A DNA stretch of 64,000 nucleotides, taken from contig VXBP01003402.1 in NCBI GenBank assembly GCA_013400115.1, positions 682,001 to 746,000 of the forward strand, read 5' to 3'. Below, one piece after another: positions 46,801 to 58,800 of this stretch. The DNA is from Rhinopomastus cyanomelas. Taxonomy: Eukaryota > Chordata > Aves > Bucerotiformes > Rhinopomastidae. A program made the position numbers and the translations under genes. The stretch's first letter is position 1. Each line of letters starts with the position of its first letter. A model generated the notes under the pieces. The model searched no databases. It saw only the letters and a program-made list of their open reading frames with translations, and was not told the origin of the DNA.

Positions 46801-49800
46801 TGCCTCGTCAGGGGAGCGGGTTTGGGGCTTAAAATTAGAGACATGTTCAAAGCAAGTCTGCTGGAGTTTACTTTTTGCCCAGAGGAGAAAGTGCCCTTCG
46901 TTCTGAGACAGCACCAAGCACGTTTAGACATGAGCGACAGAGCTTTTCTTTCGATGGGCACGATGCTTGTGAGTCACACACATGGCTCAAACCACAGCCA
47001 TTCTGCTCCAATTAAAGAGAGCTACACCAGGAATGCGTAATAATTAGGTTAGTGTGTAGTACACCCTCCATGTCAACAGCATCTGCCGCAAAGGTTGATT
47101 GAAATGTACTCACCCTCCAAACATTGTGCTGCCTGTTAGTGCTCCCCGGCTAATTCATTACGGCCCCGTCCTACAATAACATGACTCCGCAGAAATCTGC
47201 AGAGAATTAGAGCAAAGGCTGCGGATAGAGCTGCTCTGGTCTGGATGGCTTGGAGCCTTAGCGGAGGAAACCACCCACATCAACTTAAAGATGAGAGATC
47301 CCTGTCCTAATGAAGATGAACTACTGAAAAAAGCCTGTTGTGGGATTGCTCTTTGTTCTCTCCAAGCTGTCTGGAGTTGTTTAGTTTGAGCAGGCACGAC
47401 GATGCTTTTGTGCTAGGGAGTGTTTTTATCAAATCAGCCACAGCCTGGTTGTGCTTTTGGTTTTGAAGTGTTTGATAAATCAGAAGATGTTCTCCTGGAA
47501 AACTTGTTTGTGCAGGGAGTTTTTGGGCTTTTACTAGGGGCTTAGGAGCAAGGTCCATTGTTTTGGGGCAGGAGGGGTGGTTGAACTTTTTCATGGACAG
47601 GTGACTGGGACTCATTTCATATTGCAGTACCCCAAGCTGCGGGCAGCAGGTCACCTCTCTGTGTTTCAGATTCCCAGACCCACAGAGGCTGTGCCTAGTG
47701 CCCATTGCGCAGCTTTGAAGCAGCAAGCCAAGAGCTCTAGGAGCCCTGTAGCTGCTGTCCTCGATCCAATGGGCAGTTTGGAGGACCACGCAGATAATGC
47801 TGAGCACATGCAGTCAGCTGTTAATGTTGCCCCCCACCAAGCAAGAAGAAAGGGAAATAGTCCAGCCAAAAGTAGTCACTTCAGCCATGCACTTCGGTCT
47901 GGGGATGGCTTCTCTGGCCAAGCAGAGTCAGTCTGGGCTGATTTAAGCTTGTGCTTGCTGACTTGGCAAGGAAATCCAGTGACAGTCCTCTCGCAGGCAG
48001 TTGTGGTATCTCAGCTGGATAGCAAGAGCAGGGCAAAACATCAGTGTTCTAATCCAAATCAACTAGACACACTACAGCAGAGCAGCACATAGTGTAGTCC
48101 TCTTCCAGGGGAATTTAATTAAGATTTTGTGACTGATGTTGGTAGGAGCAGGATCTGGACATGAAAAAGTTCACCCACGCTCAAGAATGTGTAGAAGCCT
48201 TTTTAAAGCTGCTGGCCTGTGCAATTTCACATTCTCTTAATCCTTAGGAAAAGTGTGCCTTTAAAATGCTGCAGGCAGCTAGAGCTCTGTATCATGCCAT
48301 TACAGACTCATTGAGACTGAAAAAGCTCTCTGAGCTCATCCAGCCCAGCCCAGTACCTAACATCACCACATCGGCCAGGCCAGGGCACTAAGGGCCACAG
48401 CCAGGCTGTCCTTCAACACCTCCTCGGATGGAGGCTTCACCACCGCCCTGGGCAGTTCGTTCCAGGCTCTGATCAACCCTTTCCATGAGGAAGGGCTTCC
48501 TAACATGGAAGTGGAACACTTGGAAGTGGAGCACCTTCCTTATGAGGAGAGGCTGAGGGAGCTGGGTCTCTTTAGCTGGGAGTAGAGGAGACTGAGGGGT
48601 GACCTCATTAATGTCTATAAATATTTGAAGGGTGGGTGTCAGGAGGATGGAGCCAGACTCTTCTCAATGTCATCTAGTGATAGGATGAGGGCCAGTGGGT
48701 GTCAGGAAGTGCCATATAAATACGAGAAGAAACTTCTTCCCAGTGAGGGTGACAGAGTACTGGAACAGGCTGCCCAGGGAGGTTGTTGTGCCTCCTTCCT
48801 TGGAGACATTTAAGACCCATATGTTCCTGTGCAACTTGGTCTAGGTGATGCTGCTGTGTCAGGGGCATTGGACTAGATGATTTTCGAGGTTCCTGCCAAT
48901 CCCTAATGATTCAATGATTCTGTGATTTTAGCATCCAACCTAACCCTCCCCTGGCAGCTTAAGGCCCTGCCCTCTTGTCCTGGTGCTGGTCGCCTGGGAG
49001 AAAAGCCTGACCCCCACTTGACTACAACCTCCCTTTGAGGAGCTGTAGAGAGGGAGAAGGTCCCCCCTGTGTCTCCTCCAGGCTAAACACCCCCAGCTCC
49101 CTCAGCCTCTCCTCGTCAGACTTTCCCTCCAGTCCCGTCCCCAGCCTCTTTGCTCTACAGTTCGTGCCCTCCCATCAGGTTTCACACCTCTGCAGAGTAC
49201 ACTGTCCTGGGCAGGAGTAGTTGTACTTGGACAGGCAGATTATTGTACTGTAAAAGGGTTTGCATGGTAGGACGGGATATTTTTAACTCTACTCCTGCTG
49301 TTGATTGCATAGGCAGCTCCAGGGGGGCTGGAAGAGCTTTGCAGTAGAGTGGTTGCTCTTTGCATGACCTGCCCAGGTGCCAATGTGCTGCCAAGGACAG
49401 TAAATGCTCTTAGCATGTGCTAAGCTTTAATGTAGGGAGAAAACCTTTACCTTTCTGACCCATCCTGTGCTGATCACCTGAGTTACCATGGCAGGAAAGA
49501 CCTGAGCTTAGTGTGCTGAGGCAAAATGATTCCACTCTTTAGGGAAAGAGACTGTGTGTGTGTTTGAGCCCCAGGGTTCTGATTTCACAGTTACTCAATA
49601 AGTTGCTGTTGGACCCTGAAAGAGAAAAACACTGACCTGCTATGTCTGGTTTGCAGGACAAAGACAGGAAGGGATCACCATCTGTGCTCTCTTGCTCAGA
49701 ACTATCCCTAATGATGCTGTTGGAAATCAATTCTTGGTGTAACCTACTGAAGCAATTCCTGTAGGGTCTCAGGTGTTTAAAGGTTCCTGTTACCTCACCT

Positions 49801-52800
49801 GAAGTGTGGGGGCTATAATTGGTGAAGATGAGCCATGGGCATCCTTCAAATTACAAAATCTGGTTTTCTAGGAGAGCAAAAGCTTTTGATACTGTCTCTG
49901 TAACATCTCTGTAAGGAAAACGCAAGAAATGTGAGTTAGATGATTGGACTGTGAAGTGGATTGAAAACCTTCTCAACCAGAGAGGTTAGAGTGATGCAGA
50001 ATAGAGTTGGAGGCCTGTAACAGTAAGTTCTCCATGGGACAGTAATGTGCCCTTGTGGCCAAGAGAGCCAGTGGTACCCTGAGGTGCATCAACAAAACTG
50101 TGTCCAGCAGGTTTTTCTTCCCTCTCTGCTCTGCCCTGGTGAGACCACACCTGAGTACTGTGTCCAGTTCTGGGCTCCCCATTTCAAGAGACACGAGGAG
50201 AGAGTCCAACAGAGAGCTGCGAGGATGATGAAGGGACTTGAACATCTCTCCTATGAAGAAAAGCTGAAGGAACCGGGCTATTTAGTCTGGAGAAGAGAAG
50301 GCTGAGAGGGTTCTTATTAATGTCTATAAATATCTGGTTGTCAAAAGGAAGAGGCCAGTCTCTTTTCAGTGATGTCCAGTAACAGGACAAGGAGTAATGG
50401 GGCTGAGCTAGAAGATAGGAAGTTATACCTCAAGGTGAGAAACCCCTTTACTGTGTGGGTGATGGGGCACTGGAACAGGCTGCCCAGAGAGGTTGTGGAG
50501 TCTTCTGCTCTGGAGACTTTCAAAACCCTGTGTGACCTGATCTAGGGGATCCTGCTCTGGCATGGGGGTTGGACTAGATGATCTCTAGAGGTCCCTTCCA
50601 ACCCCTGACAGTCTAAGTCTAAGAAGAGCAAAGATGGGAAAATCATGTTAAGAACCACGTGGAAATAAAATTACTTTGATTAATTTAAATTCAGAAACAG
50701 GGACGTGGGAATGTGTAGATGGTATGTTTGCTGTAAGAGCTCTCCTCTCCCACCCCCCCAAAAAAACCCTCAAAACCCAGTAAAATTCCAAATCAAAGGA
50801 AACAAACTGCCTTTCTCTTAACAGGACACTACAACGTCTGTGCGGATAGGACTCATGATGGAAGAGATGATCTTCAACCTTGCAGATACACATCTGTTCT
50901 TTAATGACCTGGAGGTACGTAGCTGCTAATTTGATTGAACATCTTCCTTTCTAATTATTTGCATGCGATCTAGAAACTTATTTTCTAGCCAAGAAACCTT
51001 CATTTTTGACCCCAAAGAAATGGCCTTCGGTGGCTTATTGGAAGCATCCTGTGTCCCTTTGACATCTCCATTCTGTGAAGGAATCTATTCCTAAATGCGT
51101 ACTAACAATGATGGCTTTCAGCAGTTTTGCTAAATCTTAATAACGAGGACATTGCTGCTGCTTCTCTTGAAATTTGCTGTGTAATAATTTTATTAAGCTA
51201 AATTAGCACAGATCCTAGGGGGCAGGTAGCAGTTAGCTGTGAGGTAGCAGAGGATTTGAAAATGGCCTCTGTTCCCGAGGAGGCGGTTTGCACACGCAGA
51301 TGGAGCCGCGCATCCGCTCAACCTAGCCGCTGCAGGGTGACACCGTGGATTTTCAACGTAAAACACCAAGAGGAAGAGTCCTTGCTGTTTGTGGGGTGGT
51401 TAGGTCTGACCGTGACAAAGCACAAGTGCTTTTGCACATATAGTAAAAAATCAAGCAAGTTGGTGGTCACAGAGTCCTGTCAACAGCAGAGTCACAGCCC
51501 TGCAGCACTGATAGCAATGAGTTTGCACTTGCAATCAGGAGAAACAGCCTGACTGAGCCACAAAGGGAGATAAGGTGGAATTCCTGCCACCTGTCTCCTT
51601 ACAGCCTGAGTTTCTCTTGTTGAGAATTCCCATTTCCTTTGGTAGACAGGCAGTCAGTAGCACCTTGACTGACAGGTCTTTGCTTTGTCAGCTTTTTTCA
51701 GAGAGGGGTTTGGTGATGAGGGTTCAGAATGTGCAAAGTGAAAACATCCTTCTCTTAGGAAAAAAAACAGGAGTGTGTTGTCTGGGAGTCCAGGGGACTG
51801 CATAAGCACTGATAATACCTAATGTGCAGCCAGCGCTTGCCCCCCATCAGATCTTCTAAGTGATGAGATGTCCTATACGATGCTGCCCTCCAGAAACCAT
51901 CTGCCCATCTGTACTTCAGCACAGATATGAGTTGGCAAATCTTCTTAAAATAAGATTTCTCTTTGTTTCACCTGCTGCTCTAACACGTGAAATGAAGCAG
52001 CAAACAGACAGGACTCAGATTCTGCAAATTTAGCAGTCAGTAACAGCTTTGACAGAGTCTTTAGGTCACTTTTGTTTCACACGGCCTCTCAAGTTCTTCC
52101 TCACCCACTTCAGCAGAGAAAAGCTTTTAACTATAAAAAGTTAGTATATTGTGCTGCTTTTCTTTTGCAGTCCCTAGACATTGTGGATCATGCACCACCA
52201 AGTCGTAGGTTCAAAAAACCTGATAGAATTGCAGTGAATTGTGTTCTTTAAAAAGATAAATTAGTAGAAAACAAGCCCAGGAGGTGACTCAGTTCTAGGT
52301 GACTCAGTCATTTCCATATACTTTAGCACCATCCTGTGGTCTAACCCTGGCCTGTACAAGTTAAAATAAAAGCTGCACACGGTTGAAACCGTTTCTCACC
52401 ATCTTCTGTGCTGGGGCAGGGTGAAAGAAGCTGTAACTGAGAAAGCAGTAGGATAGGTGCCCCGTTGGAGACCACAGCTTTATCTGTTTTCAGCTTTTAC
52501 CCAGGAGGGATTCAAGCAGCTGTTCCCTGGATGCATGTCTGGATTCATTTCGCACTCGTCTGGAGTGCAAATCTTGGATGTGTGAAAAGGTGAACAGCAG
52601 ATCCCTTCAGATAACCAGTTTCAGCCCCTCGTCTCTTAGTGCTGCTGCCTCATAGAGAGGCAGATTTGCTCTTAGAGTCACCCCAGACCTCAGGCGAGTT
52701 GTACAGAAGGGAGGCTGTTGGCACCATCTCTGCTTGCAATAGCAACAGTACAGGCAGGTTAAATCCCCGTGGTCTTTGAGTACAGGTCATACAAAGTCCT

Positions 52801-55800
52801 GTGTACAAAGGGCCCTTATCTCACTACAGAGTATATCACCAAATACTCAAAGAGAAGGTATTTTCACTCTTTTTTCCTCTTTTGGGAAATCAGGAAAAAA
52901 AGGAGTTGCCCAGGGTTAGAGATCTCAGTGAAGCTGCAGTGTGAACTCTGGGTGTCCATCTCCCAGCCCTTTCTACCCCCAGCCCCTCTGCAAATACTGG
53001 TGTCTAGCACCCTGGAACACAGGCATTAAGGATGGGAGGTGTCCTGGCTTAGAGTATTTTGTGCTGATTTAGATTTCTCAGGGTTGTCAAAACATGACAG
53101 AAAACCAGGGACAATGTTATAGTAAAGAATAAATAACCAATTTTATTAACCGAGAGTGAAGAAAGTGTTAAAAAATTAGTGAAGGGAACAAATAACTGCA
53201 AACCTCTGATAAAGGCTGGTCCCTGCTGTAGACCCCCTTCCCCACCTTTTTGCCCTCCCAATGTGAGAAACAGCCACTACTGCAGCACTAATGCCACAAA
53301 ACCCAGTCCCACTCTTCTGAGGGAGGTCTGAAGGATGGATTATCTTTCACTGGATCAGCGTAGCAGGGGAGCAGGGAGAGCTGCCATGGGGAGCTGCCGC
53401 CCCACAGCGAGCCAGATTCCAGAAGGAACACCTCTTGCATATTCCAAGAACCTTACAAGGGTTATGGAAAGGGATATCCGGCTGTTGGGTGTCACATGTA
53501 AAAAGATTCCCACAACAGGACGACTGAGTTAAGGAACTAGCAAACAAGAGGATTAGGGTGTTTGCTTGTCACTACCTTTGAGAGCCATCCCTGGAGGTTT
53601 TGTGTTCCGGGAACTGTTCACTCCCTGCATAATGAGTGATGCAAGTTTGACTGATCAATGGATCCATGAGGTGTTTAAAAGTCTTTGACACAGTCCTGAT
53701 AAACAAACAGACAACTGGTCTGTTAGTAAGTCAGTTTCCTAAGTGCATGAGACACACTTTGAGTCAAAACAGAGTTGTGATGGCTGACTGAGGTCTTACA
53801 GGTTTGACACAGGCTGTACAGCCCACTCATCATAACCTCTGAGATCCAAGTATCATTGCTGAAAGTCAGCAGATGTGAAAAGTAGGACATATCCCCATTG
53901 CAGACACATTCAGACAACCTGGACCCAGCAGCCCAGATATCCTGCTTTGATTCCCTGAGACTGAGACTTCAAAGATACTCTGCAAGAATGAAAACTCAGC
54001 CTTGTAACCAGGCAGTAAAAGATGGACCACATTCCTGCTTCAGCCAGCTTCCCTGTGTTTCACTCAGTAACACGATAGGCTCAGACGACGGACTATGAGG
54101 TAGCGTCTCACCGAGTGTCATGGTATTTTATTAAGTTAGAAATGCGATAGCTACTGTTGTCACACTTCAGTGTACGGAACTGTTCGTTCACAGATGAGAA
54201 AAACAGATCTCTCCGCAAATACCTTTCCCCTGACTTAATACTTAATCAGGCAGCTGGAGTGGAGTGGGCTGCATCAGTGTTACCCCAGCATGTCTCACAA
54301 CACTTACTGGGAGGGGGCTTAAAAGTGATGGAGGTGGAGGAGAGAGAAAGAGAGAGGTACTAGCAGAGATGGGCTGCTGGGCTGCTTGGTTCCAGTTACT
54401 CACAGAAATACACAGTGCAGTGGCAGGCTGATAAGAGGACTGCGTTGATGAGCGCGAGATGCACTGGTGTGTCTGTTAGAGATTTCCCTGCAGCACACAT
54501 TGTGGTCAAGAGCTCTCTGTGACATTTGCTGTTGATAGCCCCTTTTGCCTGGGCTAAACCTCTCTGCTGCGTGAGGAAGTTAAAACAGATCTTGTGGTTT
54601 ACAGAATACTGATGGCATGAAGAGTATCTGTGCCCTGGTGAGCCACAGTTGTTCTGGCTTGGGGCTCCTGGTGAACCAAGTGTTGAGAAACCAGCCAGAA
54701 CAAAGTATGATGGTTATCAGCTTGAAAGCTTTCTGGTTTGTACCTGCAAGGGTTGTGGAGAAAGGAGATGTGAGGTGGTGGGAGAAACATCCTGATCTTC
54801 CTCTTTCTAATCTTAATGCTAAGAGTAGGACAGAAACCAGAGAAATCACATTTTTCACATTTCTTGAGGCAAGGCCTCCACCATTCAAACAAAGAAGAGT
54901 TTGGGAAGATAAGATCTAGAGCTCACACTTCATGCAGGCTGAGCCCGCGGTGTCTATTCTGCTTAAGTTTCCTGTGCAGAGATTTCCTCGTCTCTGACAC
55001 CCAGTATCCCTTAACTCCAGCACTGGGGCTGTAAAGGGTGATGCCTTCAGTGCTTCAGTCCAACTTCCCTGCACATCAAAGGAACCTCAGCCCCTCAGAA
55101 CAAACTGGGAAAACACCGGCAGGACGGGCGTCTCTGGATATTTCTTTGGGACAGATGATCTCCCTTTGTAATGATGTGGCTGTACACCTCCTGTCCAACA
55201 CAGGGCTCTCACGGGGGGACTGGCTGCCAAAGCTCTGCCTTATCTCACATACAGTGTTTAAAACCCACAGTTTTCTTGGCTAAAACACAAGCATCTCTCT
55301 CCATCCTGTCTGCAGAGGAAGAAGTTTCACTTACTGCATTATTCAAGAGCTGTTGTGCCTGCAGATAACAGCAGGTCCCACACACACTCTGTCTGTTCAT
55401 ACTTAGTGCAAGTGCTATGTGATACTTGTTCCTAACAATTACCTGGCTAGACTGTGCCAGACAATACTGGTGATGTGGAAGCTCTTATCTCCTTCATATC
55501 ATCCTTAAAGTAATTTCTCATGACATTCCTTTACAATTTTTTAAAGCACTCACTCACTGCTGTGTGTTTTTTTCACACATCTCCCAGGACTGTGACCAGA
55601 TCCACATAGACGACGTGTCATCCGACGATAACGGTCAGGATCTCAGGTACGGGATCCACAGGCTGGAGGCTGAAGGTCAGGTAGTCTCCAGCTGTCTGCA
55701 AATAGTAGGGGGTGGTCAGTCATTCAAAATAACACTGTCAGCTGGGCGCCCTCTCCCCTGCCTGGCTCCATGCTGTCTGCTGTTACTGAACTCAGAGGAG

Positions 55801-58800
55801 CACTGGGTCCCCTTTCTCATATCAATGTGCCTGTGCCTACGGTCAAGCCCTGACTGTGCACCCCTGTAATCATTCTGGGAAACAGATCTACATCCACACT
55901 GAGCTGCAGTCAGACCACACTAGTTTCTAATATGGTTTCACCAAGGTTTGACCAAAATGCTTTAAAACCACGTGGAAAGGTTTCACACCACCCAGCTTCT
56001 AACTAATGGGCTACTGAGTAGTGAGGATTGGGGACCTCGTCTCTGGTAGGAACTTCACAGAATCATAGAATCATTAGGGATTGGAAGGGACCTTGAAAGA
56101 TCATCTAGTCCAACCCCCCTGCCACAGCAGGACCACCTAGACCAAGTCATAGAGGGTTAGAAGGGACCACAGGATCATCCAGTTCCAACTCCCCTGCCAT
56201 GGGCAGGGACACCCCACCCTAGATCAGGCTGGCCAGAGCTTCATCCAGCCCGGCCTTAACTTGCACCAGAACTGCAGCAGACATTGCCATTGTGAGTGTT
56301 ATGAGTGTTGTTGTTCTTTATTGTTGTTGTTGTTGTTATTGTCTGTGTGATCACCGTGTACAGAAAAACCGCTGCTGAGCAGTTACAGCTGCCTCTCCAA
56401 AAGTGCTGTCTGCACAGTCAGGGTGCTCAGCACGAGAAGGACAAGTGCAGAGCTCACACAGCTTTGTGTTTGCATGCACATACACACATGCACACACAAT
56501 TTCCGTGAGAAACTTGTGTTAGCGTGAGAAGTTGGTGCAGAAACAACACAGAGAGCTACAAAATGTTTTAGGAAATAGACTTCTTCAGCACAGAGTGCTT
56601 GAATGAACTGAAGTTCTAGCTTGTGCTCTGACCTGGCTCATGTGGCCTTGGTCCTCAGGCTGCAGTGGCCTGTGAGTGGGTGAGTCTGGATTTTCTTTAA
56701 GGCATTGATGAAAACATGAATTAGGGATTTAACTCGATCAGTGCCTTCACTTTGGGGGAAAAAGTCCGTGTGCCAACAGCACATCCTGAGCCCTGTGAAA
56801 AGTCCCTGCCTGGATGGGTTTAGTGGTTTCAAAATACATCTCCTACTCTTGGCTTCTCTAAGTGAAGCTGAGCTGACTGAGGTGTGTTACATCTATTGAG
56901 GAACATCTATTGCGGCGCTATGCTACCATAAATAATACTATGATTAATGTAATAGTATTTTGGGTGCTGTAATGACATGGCATCAGGGCTTTCTAGAAGG
57001 GAATTACTGTGCAGCCAGTCACAGTGTGACTATACAAGCAGTAGCTGCTCCCCTAGTTGAGGTATCAGAAGTACTAATAGGTGTAAGCTGGAACATAGGA
57101 GGTTCCACATAAATATCAGAAGGAGCTTCTTCCCAGTGAGGGTGACAGAGCACTGGAACAGGCTGCCATGGGGAGTTGTGGAGTCTCCTTCACTGGAGAC
57201 GTTTAAAACTTGCCTGGATGTGTTCCTGTGTGACTTGGTCTAGGAGATCCTGCTGTGGCAGGGGGATTGGAGTGGATGATCTTTCGAGGTCCCTTCCAAT
57301 CCCTAATGATTCCATGAGACTGTACACTGAGCTAACTTCAGGCTGCAGCTGAGAAGGGAAGGTCTGTGTGGATATCACAGTATCACAGTATCACAGTATT
57401 ATCAAGGTTGGAAGAGACCTCATAGATCATCAAGTCCAACCTGTCACCACACAGCTCAAGGCTAGACCATGTGTCACTGAGCTTTCTGTCTCTTACCTTC
57501 CTCTGAGTCTGTCCAAACCTGTGGGGTCTGGGACCTGCTCCATGAGCTTTACCTGCCCTGTTCCATCACAGCTCAGCCTCAGATCTGTTCAAATCATGAA
57601 ACTTATCCTGGTGCTGTCAGCTGGCAAATGTTGTGAGGTGACATGGGCTGGTTCTGCCTCTCCGTGTGGCCTCCCCATCCCCAACCAGAGACTCGATCCA
57701 GCTGAAAAGCAATTTTGTTTTGTTTTTATATTTTGAAGCTGCATTATCTTTCAATTACTGACTCACTTCAGTGCTGCAGAAATGGGTGGCTGGACAGAAC
57801 CCTGGCAGAAGGCAGGACTGCTCCCTTTAGAGAAACTGCATGCTTAAGGCATTTGTGGAACTGGCTCTTGGCCTCAGTTGACTGTGGTAGTATCCTAGAG
57901 CTGCTTTGAAATATGAACTCAGGGGCTTTTTTAAAAAACAACACAACTTCACATGGTGCAGGCAGTTATGACTCTTTTTCTTGTGGAATTTTGCTTGGTC
58001 TAGTGTGTGTTCAGAGCCTGCTCAGCAGTGCATCCCAGCAGCCAGGAAAGCAGCACCAGAATTTCCTCCTTTAGGATTTGAGCATTTCTGCATTGCCTTC
58101 CAGCCTGGAGGGAGGCAGGAGGGGAATCTCAGTGACCTGAGCACAGTCAGATCCTTTGTAGTCCAGAGAAGCTCAGAAGCGACAGGGAGTGGCGTTTACA
58201 TCAGTGCTAGTGACTGCCCTAGAGGTGAGCTGGGGGTCTGTACAGCGTGTCCTGTGCCCATCTCTGCTGCCACTAGCCATTTCATTTCAGTTGTTTCCAC
58301 CCCCTGCAGTCACTGTACAGACCGTAAGTACCTGACCTGGCCCCTCTCTCCTCTCTTCCCCAGCACATACAACTTCTCTGCAGATGGCTTCCACAGCTCA
58401 ACTGCCAGTGCCAATCTGTGCCTGGGCTCGGGCGTTCATGGGGGAGTCGACTGGATGAGGAAGCTGGCGTTCCGCTACCGTCGGGTGAAAGAGATGTACA
58501 ACACCTACAAAAATAACGTAGGGGGTAAGAGTCCATGGCTGGGCAACCAGCACCCCTTTTGTCTTCCCAAACACTTCTGACCCTGCAAGGGACATCTTTG
58601 GGGGAGGTGTAGACAGCATGGTGACCACACTCACAGTGGGCTCAGCGGGTGTCTCAGCCATTCGTCTCGAAATAAAGTTCTGGACAGGATTTGCAGGAGA
58701 TCTGATAAAATACCTGGCCAATGGTTGAGAAGGATACAAGTCCAAGAGTGGGGCTTTATTTTGTAATTTCTTTGGTAGAAAAGCAACCTTCTCCGATTTT

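Larger units (their letters stand above)
35927..50824 (+). other. EYA2 large intron (14.9 kb) splitting the Eya domain
   Basis: It holds CR1 pieces at 38300-39030, 40138-40340, 44595-44805, a nested pair at 48298-49160 and 49868-50620. Between about 41490 and 43920 there is no CR1 and no ORF of 60 codons in any frame. No other gene was recognised. Confidence 0.88.
55647..58363 (+). other. EYA2 intron (2.7 kb), CR1-rich
   Basis: It contains two abutting antisense CR1 pieces (56057-56270), a sense CR1 (57085-57325), an antisense CR1 with octamer tail (57373-57475), a TTG microsatellite and a CA-rich stretch. Confidence 0.88.

Noticed and set aside
47577..48092. 171-codon plus-strand ORF
   Set aside because: No family similarity, no exon-like borders in phase with EYA2, and a similar-length ORF on the opposite strand overlaps it.
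57981..58580. 199-codon plus-strand ORF, the longest in the window
   Set aside because: It is the EYA2 exon 58364-58524 plus in-frame intron on both sides; only the exon part has family similarity and splice borders.
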